DNA of 64,000 bases from an uncultured Acidobacteriia bacterium (GTDB lineage Bacteria > Acidobacteriota > Terriglobia > Bryobacterales > Bryobacteraceae), in NCBI GenBank assembly GCA_903929755.1, contig CAIYVZ010000001.1:1-64000 (forward strand). Reading direction: 5' to 3'. The position numbers and the translations under genes were made by a program. Positions 24,170-31,638 of this stretch are shown here, in pieces. A model generated the notes under the pieces. The model was not told where the DNA came from. It ran no database searches and was given only the letters and a program-made list of their open reading frames with translations. Within the stretch, counting starts at the first letter, position 1. Each line of letters opens with the position of its first letter.

Positions 24170-26170
24170 CTATTTATTCTGGAGGGCAGCGGCGAGATTG
24201 ATGCGGGCGGCAGGGAGGTTGGGATCGAGCTGGACGGCTGTTTGGAATTCGCGGAGGGCGGCGGCGGGGTCTCCGAGTTGCTTGAGGACGGTACCGAGGT
24301 TGTTGTGGGTGTTGGCGAGATTGGGGTTCAGTTTGAGGGCGGTTTCGAGATGCGCTTTGGCTTCGCGGGGGAGGGTGTGGGCAGCGAGGGCGGCTCCGTA
24401 GGCCGAGTGGATTTCGGCAGAGTTGGGATCGAGGTGGAGGGCGGTTTCGAACTCAAATTTGGCGGGGTTGAATGGGGGATTGCGGGCGAGGAGTGAGGCG
24501 AGGTTGAGGTGGATGGCGGCGAGTTCGGGACGGAGCCGGAGAGCTTCTCGAAAGGCAGCTTCGGCGTCTTTGACGTTACCGGTTCGGAGGAGCGCGGTAC
24601 CGAGGTTGTTGTGGAGATCGGCGGAGTCCGGGATGGCGCGGATACCGGCGCGGAGGGGGGCGATGGCGTTCTGGGGCTGGATTGTGGCGATCTGGAGGTA
24701 GATTTGGGGCTCGGTGGGGTTCAGGTCGAGAGCTTTGGCGAGGGCCTGGAGGCGCTGGGCGGGGTTGGCGAGGACGAGCGACAGGCCATAGTAAGCACGC
24801 CAGTTCTGGGGGGCTCGCGTGCTGGCTTCGCGGTATTGGGCGGCGGCTTTTTCGGGTTGGTTGGTTCGGCGAAGGGCGTCGGCCAGGTCTAAGTACGGGT
24901 CGGGTTCCTGGGGGGTATAGCGTTTGATAGCGGCTTCGAGAGCGGGGATTCCGGCTGTCAGGTTGGCCTGGTTACGGACCTGGGCGGCGGCGAGGTAGAG
25001 ATCGAACTGGGGAGTGTTTGCAGAGTAATAGGGGACGACTTCCCCTCTGTAGGGCGGGAGGTTGTTGGCGTTGCGTTCGGTGGCGGGGGCAGCGGATTTG
25101 GCGGGGCGACGCTGGATGAAGTGGTCGCGGACAGTGACGTGGATGGCGTCGGTGGGGCGACGTTCGGCCATGTGGCAGGCGATACAGTCGGTGGCAGTGG
25201 TGGGGTGGTTTTGGCTGGTTAGTTTGCCTGCGTGACAGGTGTTGCAGGCCTTGGCGTAGGTGGCGGGGGCACGATCTCCACCATGAGGATCGTGGCAGGT
25301 GGTGCAGGTGAGGGCTTCGGGATTCGCCCGGTAGCAGGCGGATTTGAAGAGACGGTAGGGGGCGGAGGAGAACTCGAACTTGTCGTCATAGCCCGTGTTG
25401 GGTTTGTGGTCGAAGTAGAGGGCGTAGTCGGTGAGAGGTTCGCCGGGGCGGTACGAGAAGATGTCGCGGTTGTAGCGGAGGATCTGGCCGGGGAGCGGGA
25501 GGTTGGTGGTTTCGAGGTGGCACTGGAGGCAGACCTCAATACGGCGAGGTGGCGCGAGGCGGGCGGGGTTGACGATGGAGGCTCGGGTGGGGTTGGCGGC
25601 GTGGTCGCTGCCGGGCCCGTGGCAACGCTGGCAATCGATGCCTACGGCTGACTGGGAGATGGCGTTGTGGCAGAAGAGGCACTGGGGGTTCACTTTGCGG
25701 GTGAAACCGGCGTGTTGGGCGGTTTCGAAGCCGGGAGACATGGCCCAGATCCCGCCGTTTTCGGCATACCCTTTTCCCGAGTAAAACGAGACGGGGAGTT
25801 CGATGAGGTTGCCAAGGGTGTCGCGTCCGAAGTAACTGCGGGATTGCTCGCCGGAGCCGAAGCGAAATTCGAGCTTCTTTTCGAGGATATTGACGGGTTG
25901 GCCGTTGGGGCCGAGCTGGTGTCGGCGGAGGGTGGTTCCGTTGGCGGTGAAGATGTCGCCAGAGGGTTGGTGGGTGAATTTGAATTTAACGGGGGAGGTT
26001 ACGGGGGCGTAGGTATTGGCCATCCCGGTTCTGGCCCATTTGGCGGCAATTTCGGTATGACAGGGGGTACAGATTTGGGAATCGACGTAGGTTTGGGCGG
26101 ATGCGGCGAGGGCGAACGGGAAGAGGAGTGCCGCGAGTCGGCTTCGCCGCTGGTAAGCTCGAAAGAGCAC
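24170..26170 (-). CDS. Heptaheme cytochrome c fused to a TPR array
   Basis: A 666-residue exported protein when started at GTG 26170, which gives a signal peptide (RRSRLAALLFPFALAASAQ). The frame is open upstream but would run into the divergent ABC-F gene. The N-terminal 330 residues carry seven CxxCH heme sites: CTPCH (34), CLFCH, CQRCH, CLQCH, CTTCH, CNTCH and CIACH. The layout is like cytochrome c554-type multiheme proteins. From about 380 on there are TPR units, clearest at PDSADLHNNLGTALLRTGNV and PNLANTHNNLGTVLKQLGDP. The TPR part may dock a partner while the hemes pass electrons. Start codon choice is uncertain by a few residues. Confidence 0.82.
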   Translation of the reverse strand: MLFRAYQRRSRLAALLFPFALAASAQTYVDSQICTPCHTEIAAKWARTGMANTYAPVTSPVKFKFTHQPSGDIFTANGTTLRRHQLGPNGQPVNILEKKLEFRFGSGEQSRSYFGRDTLGNLIELPVSFYSGKGYAENGGIWAMSPGFETAQHAGFTRKVNPQCLFCHNAISQSAVGIDCQRCHGPGSDHAANPTRASIVNPARLAPPRRIEVCLQCHLETTNLPLPGQILRYNRDIFSYRPGEPLTDYALYFDHKPNTGYDDKFEFSSAPYRLFKSACYRANPEALTCTTCHDPHGGDRAPATYAKACNTCHAGKLTSQNHPTTATDCIACHMAERRPTDAIHVTVRDHFIQRRPAKSAAPATERNANNLPPYRGEVVPYYSANTPQFDLYLAAAQVRNQANLTAGIPALEAAIKRYTPQEPDPYLDLADALRRTNQPEKAAAQYREASTRAPQNWRAYYGLSLVLANPAQRLQALAKALDLNPTEPQIYLQIATIQPQNAIAPLRAGIRAIPDSADLHNNLGTALLRTGNVKDAEAAFREALRLRPELAAIHLNLASLLARNPPFNPAKFEFETALHLDPNSAEIHSAYGAALAAHTLPREAKAHLETALKLNPNLANTHNNLGTVLKQLGDPAAALREFQTAVQLDPNLPAARINLAAALQNK

Positions 26171-26200
26171 TCGTTTCAGTTCCCTTCCCCTAAATTTCTC

Positions 26201-27835
26201 ATGATCTCTTTTTCTAACGTAAACAAGCAGTATGGCAAGCAGTTGATTTTTGTGGAGGCGTCGTGGCAGTTGAACGCCGGGGAGAAGTGTGGCCTGGTGG
26301 GGCCGAACGGTGCCGGCAAGACGACGCTGTTCCGCATGATTATGAACGAAGAGAGCCCGGATGAAGGCGATGTGACGGTGCCGAAGCGGACATCGATCGG
26401 GTATTTCCGGCAGGACGTGGAAGAGATGGCGGGGCGTCCGGTATTGGATGAGGCCATCGCGGGGAGTGGGCGCGCGGGCGAACTGCACCACGAACTGGAT
26501 GACCTGCAACGGGCGATGGAAGACCCGGCTCGCATGGATGAGATGGACAAGATCCTGGAGCGGTTCGGGGAGGTACAGGAAGAGTACGAGCATCTGGGCG
26601 GGTACACGCTGGAGGCGCAGGCGCGGGAAGTGCTGGCGGGCCTGGGGTTCTCAGAATCACAGGTTGATGGCGACGTGGGCGCGTTATCGGGCGGGTGGAA
26701 GATGCGTGTGGCGCTGGCGCGGGTACTGCTGGGACGGCCGGACGTGCTGCTGATGGACGAACCGACAAACCACCTGGATATCGAGTCGATTATCTGGCTG
26801 GAGCAGTTTCTGAAGACGTATCCTGGGACGCTGCTGATGACGTCGCACGACCGTGAGTTCATGAACGGGATTGTGAACAAGATTGCCGAGATTGACGGCG
26901 GCGAAATTATCGGGTACTCGGGGAATTACGACTTCTACGAGCGCGAGCGGACGATTCGGGAGACGAATCAGACGGCGGCTTTTTCGCGGCAGCAAGCGAT
27001 GCTGGCGAAGGAGCAGCGGTTCATTGAGCGCTTCAAGACTCATGCGGCCAAGGCGGCGCAGGTGCAGAGCCGGATGAAGGCCCTGGACAAGATTGAAAAG
27101 CTGGAGCTGCCGAAGAAGCGCACGATTGTGAAGTTTGAGTTCCGGGCGCCGCCCCGATCGGGCGACCAGGTGGTGGTGCTGGAGGGTTTGAGCAAGAAGT
27201 ACGGCCAGAGGGTGATTTACAAGGACTTCAGCATGATTGTGCGGCGCGGGGAGCGCTGGGCGGTGATGGGGCGGAACGGCGCGGGTAAGACGACGCTGCT
27301 CCGGATGATGGCTGGCGCGCTGACGCCGGATACGGGCGAGGTGCGGCTGGGCGCGAGCTTGAAGATGGGGTACTTTGCGCAACAGTCACTGGATGTGCTG
27401 AATCCGGACTTGACGGTGGAAGAGCAACTGATGCAGGACTTCCCGCATGAAGGTGTGGGGTCGATGCGGTCATTGGCCGGGGCGTTCCAGTTTTCGGGCG
27501 ATGACGTGGACAAGAAGATCCGGTCGTTGTCGGGTGGCGAGAAGAGCCGGCTGGCGATGGCGCGGATGCTGTTTGATCCGCCGAATTTCCTGGTGCTGGA
27601 CGAACCAACGAACCACCTGGATATGGCGACGAAGGAAATGCTGATCGAAAAACTGAAGGACTTCGAGGGCACGATGGTGTTTGTTTCACACGATCGGACG
27701 TTCCTGCGAGGGCTGGCTTCACGGGTGCTGGAACTGGGTGGGGATAGTGGCTCGGCAGCTCCGTTACTGTATCCGGGACCGTATACGGAATACGTGGCGA
27801 GTTTGGGGCATGAAGCACCTGGTCTGCATGTTTAG
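26201..27835 (+). CDS. ABC-F family ATPase
   Basis: A 544-residue soluble protein with two ABC cassettes and no membrane segments, the layout of ABC-F translation factors (EttA/Uup/YbiT class). Cassette 1 has Walker A GPNGAGKTT (about 35-43), signature LSGGWKMRVALARVLL and Walker B LLMDEPTNHLD. Cassette 2 has GRNGAGKTT, LSGGEKSRLAMARML and LVLDEPTNHLD. Both have SHDR switch motifs. The linker (ERTIRETNQTAAFSRQQAML onward, about 245-300) is the charged P-site interaction motif that contacts ribosomal tRNA. Members relieve stalled ribosomes or protect from antibiotics, and the exact subfamily is not resolved. The start lies only 30 bp from the divergent cytochrome gene and has no Shine-Dalgarno. 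Confidence 0.93.
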   Translation: MISFSNVNKQYGKQLIFVEASWQLNAGEKCGLVGPNGAGKTTLFRMIMNEESPDEGDVTVPKRTSIGYFRQDVEEMAGRPVLDEAIAGSGRAGELHHELDDLQRAMEDPARMDEMDKILERFGEVQEEYEHLGGYTLEAQAREVLAGLGFSESQVDGDVGALSGGWKMRVALARVLLGRPDVLLMDEPTNHLDIESIIWLEQFLKTYPGTLLMTSHDREFMNGIVNKIAEIDGGEIIGYSGNYDFYERERTIRETNQTAAFSRQQAMLAKEQRFIERFKTHAAKAAQVQSRMKALDKIEKLELPKKRTIVKFEFRAPPRSGDQVVVLEGLSKKYGQRVIYKDFSMIVRRGERWAVMGRNGAGKTTLLRMMAGALTPDTGEVRLGASLKMGYFAQQSLDVLNPDLTVEEQLMQDFPHEGVGSMRSLAGAFQFSGDDVDKKIRSLSGGEKSRLAMARMLFDPPNFLVLDEPTNHLDMATKEMLIEKLKDFEGTMVFVSHDRTFLRGLASRVLELGGDSGSAAPLLYPGPYTEYVASLGHEAPGLHV

Positions 27836-27842
27836 TGGCTGC

Positions 27843-27848
27843 TAGACT
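27843..27848 (+). promoter_or_regulatory. Putative -10 box of first ArsA-like gene
   Basis: TAGACT lies 7 nt before ATG 27856 and begins only 8 bp after the ABC-F stop codon. It suggests an internal promoter giving a leaderless transcript for the two ATPase genes, in addition to any read-through. Confidence 0.4.
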
Positions 27849-27855
27849 ACGTGGG

Positions 27856-28776
27856 ATGGCCGCTCAGGCACGGGTGATTGTATTTTGCGGTAAGGGTGGC
27901 GTCGGGAAGTCGACGCTGAGTGTTGCGCTGGGGTTAAAGCTGGCGCGCGCGGGACGGCGAGTGCTGGTGGTGAGTTCGCATCCTTTGGACGAACTGGCGG
28001 TTACGCTTTCGCTGGAGAGTCTTTCGGAACGCTTTGCAGAAGCTGCGGAGAGATTGTTTGTTGTTTACATTGATCCGGTTGAGCAGATCAAGGATCTTGT
28101 GGAGACGCACTTCCCGCTGCCGATGATGGCCCGGGCTGTGTTGAGCAGTTCTATTTTCCAAAATTTGATTGCGGTTGCGCCTGGGCTGAAAGAGTTTTTC
28201 TTTTTGGTTCGGATGCAGCAACTGGCAGAGCGCCGGGCTCCGGAGCGCGCCAATATTCCGGAGTATGACGACCTGATTTGGGATGCTCCGGCAACAGGCC
28301 ATTTTCTGAGTACCCTGCGTGCGGCGAAGGGCTTTGAGACGTATCTTTCGGGACCGCTGGCGAATGCGGGAGCGGAGATGCACCGGTTCTTTTCAGCGGC
28401 GGGCAGCCTGCGGATCGCGGCGGTAACGCAACCGGAAGAGATGGCGATCACCGAGACTCACGAGTTGTGTGAGGGGTTGTGGCGCGACTTCGGAATTCGG
28501 CCGGCGACGGTGATTCTGAATGCGGTTTCGCCTGTGTGTCTGGCGGAGCCTGCGGACCTGGCGACGCTGGATTTGGCGAATTCCGGGGAAGCGATGCAGT
28601 TTGCCATTGAGCGGGGTATGGCGGAGCGCGAACTGTGCGACAGGCTGGCCGAGGATCTGCCAATACCGCAGCTTTTTGTACCCAGGCTGGCACATGGCGA
28701 CGGGCCGCCTGAGGAGTGCGATCTGGATTTACTGGACGATTTGGGACAATACCTCGACCTGGAGCAACTGGCATGA
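27856..28776 (+). CDS. ArsA-like anion-pump/GET3-type ATPase (first of pair)
   Basis: A 306-residue deviant-Walker P-loop ATPase. CGKGGVGKST at residues 11-20 is the ArsA/Get3 signature with the intradimer lysine. I chose ATG 27856 rather than the GTG seven codons earlier because a TAGACT box precedes it. The switch I/II region contains SSHPLDEL and later DLIWDAPATGHFLSTLRA. The arsenite-binding cysteine triad of ArsA and the CxxC of Get3 are not evident, so an arsenic role is unlikely. It overlaps the second ATPase by 4 bp (ATGA). The two-gene arrangement recalls the actinobacterial Rv3679-Rv3680 pair. A regulatory or targeting role is inferred. Confidence 0.83.
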   Translation: MAAQARVIVFCGKGGVGKSTLSVALGLKLARAGRRVLVVSSHPLDELAVTLSLESLSERFAEAAERLFVVYIDPVEQIKDLVETHFPLPMMARAVLSSSIFQNLIAVAPGLKEFFFLVRMQQLAERRAPERANIPEYDDLIWDAPATGHFLSTLRAAKGFETYLSGPLANAGAEMHRFFSAAGSLRIAAVTQPEEMAITETHELCEGLWRDFGIRPATVILNAVSPVCLAEPADLATLDLANSGEAMQFAIERGMAERELCDRLAEDLPIPQLFVPRLAHGDGPPEECDLDLLDDLGQYLDLEQLA

Positions 28777-29789
28777 AGATCATCGTCTGCCTGGGCACAG
28801 GTGGGGTAGGGAAAACTTCAGTATCGGCGGCAACGGCGTTGTCACTGGCTCGGGCCGGACAACCGGCTTTGGTGTTGACGACGGATCCTTCATTGCGATT
28901 GAAAACGGCGCTTGGCCTGCGGGACGGGATGACGGAGCAGCGGGTTCCGGGCGTGGAAGGCGAGTTGTGGGCGGCGCTGCTGGATGTTCATACGACGCTG
29001 GACGATGCGGTGCGGATGAACGCGAAGCGGGGGACAGAACAGAAGATCCTGACCCACCCGATCTATAAGACGATTGCGAGTTCGTTATCGGGCATGAATG
29101 AGCTGATGGCGCTGGAGCGAATTAGTCAGCTGATGGCGCGCGGGTACAAAACGATTGTGGTGGATACAGCGCCGTCGCGGCATGTTATGGAAGTGCTGGA
29201 CAAGCCGCTGATGTTTGCGGATCTTTCGTCCTCGAATAAGGTGAAGCTGGTAAGCCGCACTTACAGGTTCGTGGAAGCGATGGGCCTAATGGCGGTGGGG
29301 CGGAATGCGCTGGAGATTTATGCGCGAGCCGAGGAGATCCTCGGCGGCAGCCTGGTGAAGCAGATTCTGGATTTCTATTCTTTGTTTTATCCGGTGGCGG
29401 AAGCTTATGCGGAGCGGGCGAAGGAGACTGGCGCGTTGCTGCGGGATCGTTCGGTGACGGAGTTCCGGGTGGTGACAACTCCGCAGAAGGCTATGCGGGA
29501 TACGGAGTTTTTCCTGGCGGAGTTGGAGAAGCGGAAGTTCCCGGTGAATATGGTTTGTATTAACCGGTGCTGGCTGCGGCCGTTGGGGGAGAAGCCTACG
29601 AGTGGCCTGGCCGGGGAAGTTGCGGCCTGGTATGAGAACGTTTCCGATTCGCATCGGGCTGCGATTGAGGCGGTGAAGGCTGAGTATTCAGATTCGGTGG
29701 GTCGGATTTGTGTGCTGGATGAACTGCCGAAAGATGTGGATGGGGCGGGGGCTTTGCGGGCTTTGGAGAGCCAGTTGCTGGCGGGGTAA
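28773..29789 (+). CDS. ArsA-like ATPase (second of pair)
   Basis: A 338-residue paralogue of the preceding protein. The P-loop LGTGGVGKTS is at residues 7-16, so the first signature lysine is replaced by threonine (GTGGVGKT), unlike the first gene. TTDPSLRLKTALG follows as switch I, and YKTIVVDTAPSRHVMEVLD as switch II. A helical C-terminal half includes FYSLFYPVAEAYAERAKE. The start overlaps the upstream stop (ATGA), so the two are likely made in equal amounts and may form a heterodimer. The difference between the two P-loops suggests that only one partner may use the deviant signature lysine. No arsR, arsB or arsenate reductase genes are nearby. Confidence 0.83.
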   Translation: MKIIVCLGTGGVGKTSVSAATALSLARAGQPALVLTTDPSLRLKTALGLRDGMTEQRVPGVEGELWAALLDVHTTLDDAVRMNAKRGTEQKILTHPIYKTIASSLSGMNELMALERISQLMARGYKTIVVDTAPSRHVMEVLDKPLMFADLSSSNKVKLVSRTYRFVEAMGLMAVGRNALEIYARAEEILGGSLVKQILDFYSLFYPVAEAYAERAKETGALLRDRSVTEFRVVTTPQKAMRDTEFFLAELEKRKFPVNMVCINRCWLRPLGEKPTSGLAGEVAAWYENVSDSHRAAIEAVKAEYSDSVGRICVLDELPKDVDGAGALRALESQLLAG

Positions 29790-29795
29790 GATTGG

Positions 29796-29801
29796 TACTC
29801 T
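29796..29801 (+). promoter_or_regulatory. Putative -10 box of hicB-like gene
   Basis: TACTCT lies 6 nt before ATG 29808 with no ribosome-binding site. It fits the same TANNNT-to-start layout seen elsewhere in the window. Confidence 0.35.
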
Positions 29802-29807
29802 TTGGCT

Positions 29808-29960
29808 ATGAAACTCACTATTGAGCTGGACCGAGAAGTTGATGGCCGCTGGATCGCTGAGGTTCCGGAATTGAACGTTCTGCTTTATGGGGAGTCCAGG
29901 CAGGACGCCGTGCTTCGCGCTGAGGCGGCGACACAGAGCTGCAGGTTAGCAAACCTATAG
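29808..29960 (+). CDS. Truncated HicB-like antitoxin (50 aa)
   Basis: A 50-residue protein with the HicB RNase-H-like start KLTIELDREVDGRWIAEVPE, where HicB proteins usually read L-x-x-E-x-E-x-DGRW-x-A-x-x-PELPG. It continues LLYGESRQDAVLRAEA, the helix that follows in the family, then ends early. Full short-form HicB proteins are about 70 residues, so the C-terminal part is missing. No hicA-type toxin gene is visible on either side, which makes it a solitary or decaying antitoxin. It follows the ArsA pair by 18 bp. Confidence 0.6.
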   Translation: MKLTIELDREVDGRWIAEVPELNVLLYGESRQDAVLRAEAATQSCRLANL

Positions 29961-29983
29961 CGCGAGGCGATGACGAATCAGAA

Positions 29984-30199
29984 TCAGAGATTTGCTTCCG
30001 GATTCCAGTTGGCGGACCAGTCGATTTCGGCCAGATCTTCAGGATTCCCATTGAGCAGCCCCGGGCGGTGTTTCATGCGGTCAAGGCGCGACGCTGCCGG
30101 AGCGTCCCCGACGGTGGGAGCGATCCGCCCTGACTCTGAGGATTTCGGGGGCTCCGGGATAGTGTCGGCGGGGCCGTGTTGTGTCAGACGCATGTCCAC
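29984..30199 (-). CDS. Small hypothetical protein (71 aa)
   Basis: A 71-codon minus-strand frame from ATG 30199. It is Pro/Ser-rich at first (DTIPEPPKSSESGRIAPTVG) and ends DRMKHRPGLLNGNPEDLAEI ... WNPEANL. The RPGLLNG text near the end is reminiscent of short AbrB/VapB-like antitoxins (RKPG-x-LKG), but the core of that fold is not visible. Third-position GC is high. No partner toxin is seen. It may be a small real gene or a relic in the gap between the HicB-like gene and the DUF1501 gene. Confidence 0.3.
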   Translation of the reverse strand: MDMRLTQHGPADTIPEPPKSSESGRIAPTVGDAPAASRLDRMKHRPGLLNGNPEDLAEIDWSANWNPEANL

Positions 30200-30231
30200 G
30201 ATTCAAGTATCAAACGTACGTCTGGATAAGA

Positions 30232-31635
30232 TCACGACAGAATCTTTGTGATGGGCCCGCCGCCTTCTTCTACTAAGTGGAAGGGGCGGCCGTTGAGGAC
30301 GAAGTCCATCTTCTTGTAGTTCAGGCCGAGTTGGTTGAGGACGGTGGACTGGAGGTCGGAGATGTAGTGGGGGCTTTCTACCGCCTTGTAGCCGACTTCG
30401 TCGGTGGCGCCTTCGACGATGCCGCCCTTGACGCCTCCTCCGGCTAACCAGGAGCTGAAGCCGAGGCCGTTGTGGTCTCTTCCCTTGGTGTTCTGGGACC
30501 AGGGGGTTCGGCCGAATTCACTGGTGAAGACGACGAGCGTGCTGTCGAGCATGCCGCGTTGCTTCAGATCCTTAATGAGGCCGGCGATGGGCTTGTCGAT
30601 GGCTCGGCAGAGGGGGCCGTGGGTTCGCATGTCGTCGTGAGCGTCCCAGGAGCCGTTGCCGCCTCCTGCGTGGCAGATCTGGATGAAGCGGACGTTGTTT
30701 TCTACCAGCCGGCGGGCGAGGAGGAGCTGGCGGCCGAAGTCGTCGGTTTCCTTTTCTCCGATGCCGTACATTTCTTTGACGTGGTCGGGTTCTTTATCGA
30801 AGCTGACGATGGCGGGCGCTTTCAACATCATGTTGGCGGCGAGTTCGTAGGCTTTCACTCGCGCAGCGATGTCGGATTCAAGGGCATAGTCGTCGCGGAA
30901 CTGGCGATTGAGTTCGCTCAACAGCTGCATCTGACGATCACGCTCGGCGCGGCTGGCAGATGAGGGCGGAAGGAGGTCGGGGATGGGGACGTCGCCACTC
31001 TGGAAGGGCGTGGCTGCGTAGCTGGCTCCGAGGTAGCCTCCGGTTAACTGCACGGGCGAGGAGGGGCGACCGATGTTGACGAAGGCCGGGAGGTCCTTAT
31101 TGGCGGTGCCGAGGGCGTAGTTGATCCAGCTGCCCAGGGAAGGGTGTTCGAACTGGCGCAGTGGCTTGCCGGTGGCGTGTTCCAGAACTGCCGGGAAATG
31201 GTTGGTCTGGTGGCAGTACATGGAGCGGACGACGGCGATATCGTCGATAACTCCACCAATGTTTGGGAACCAGTCGGAGACGGGGATGCCGGACTGGCCA
31301 TATTGCTTGAAGGTCCGCAGGCAGGGGATGACGGGGCGCTTCATCTCGGCCAGGTTATCGCCAAAGCCGACGGCATCCATGAGTTTGCCGGCGAATTTAT
31401 TATCTTTCGGATCGAAGGTGTCGATGTGGCTGACGCCTCCGCACATGAAGAGATAGATGACGGATTTGGCTTTGGGTTCGCCGGGGAGACGGGCTGCAGA
31501 GAGTTTGCCTCCGGCATCGTTTTCGGCGGCGAAGAGGGAGGAGATCGCGGTGCCGAGGAAGCCTCCGGCGGTTTGGTAGAGGAAGCGGCGGCGGCCGACT
31601 TTGCCACAAGGGTAGAGTTTCTTCAGGTCGGTCAT
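30232..31635 (-). CDS. Tat-exported DUF1501 protein (module 1)
   Basis: A 467-residue protein with an N-terminal GRRRFLYQTAGGFLGTAISS Tat-type signal. The DUF1501 body belongs to the alkaline phosphatase-like superfamily: YLFMCGGVSHIDTFDPKDN near residue 65, NGSWDAHDDMRTHG near 315, and TLVVFTSEFGRTPWSQNTKG then RDHNG near 370-390. These residues sit where sulfatase/phosphatase relatives bind metal, but no activity is established for the family that I know of. It begins 3 bp after the DUF1549/DUF1553 gene, so the two form one operon. This pairing is typical of Planctomycetes and Acidobacteriota. Confidence 0.88.
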   Translation of the reverse strand: MTDLKKLYPCGKVGRRRFLYQTAGGFLGTAISSLFAAENDAGGKLSAARLPGEPKAKSVIYLFMCGGVSHIDTFDPKDNKFAGKLMDAVGFGDNLAEMKRPVIPCLRTFKQYGQSGIPVSDWFPNIGGVIDDIAVVRSMYCHQTNHFPAVLEHATGKPLRQFEHPSLGSWINYALGTANKDLPAFVNIGRPSSPVQLTGGYLGASYAATPFQSGDVPIPDLLPPSSASRAERDRQMQLLSELNRQFRDDYALESDIAARVKAYELAANMMLKAPAIVSFDKEPDHVKEMYGIGEKETDDFGRQLLLARRLVENNVRFIQICHAGGGNGSWDAHDDMRTHGPLCRAIDKPIAGLIKDLKQRGMLDSTLVVFTSEFGRTPWSQNTKGRDHNGLGFSSWLAGGGVKGGIVEGATDEVGYKAVESPHYISDLQSTVLNQLGLNYKKMDFVLNGRPFHLVEEGGGPITKILS

Positions 31636-31638
31636 TGT

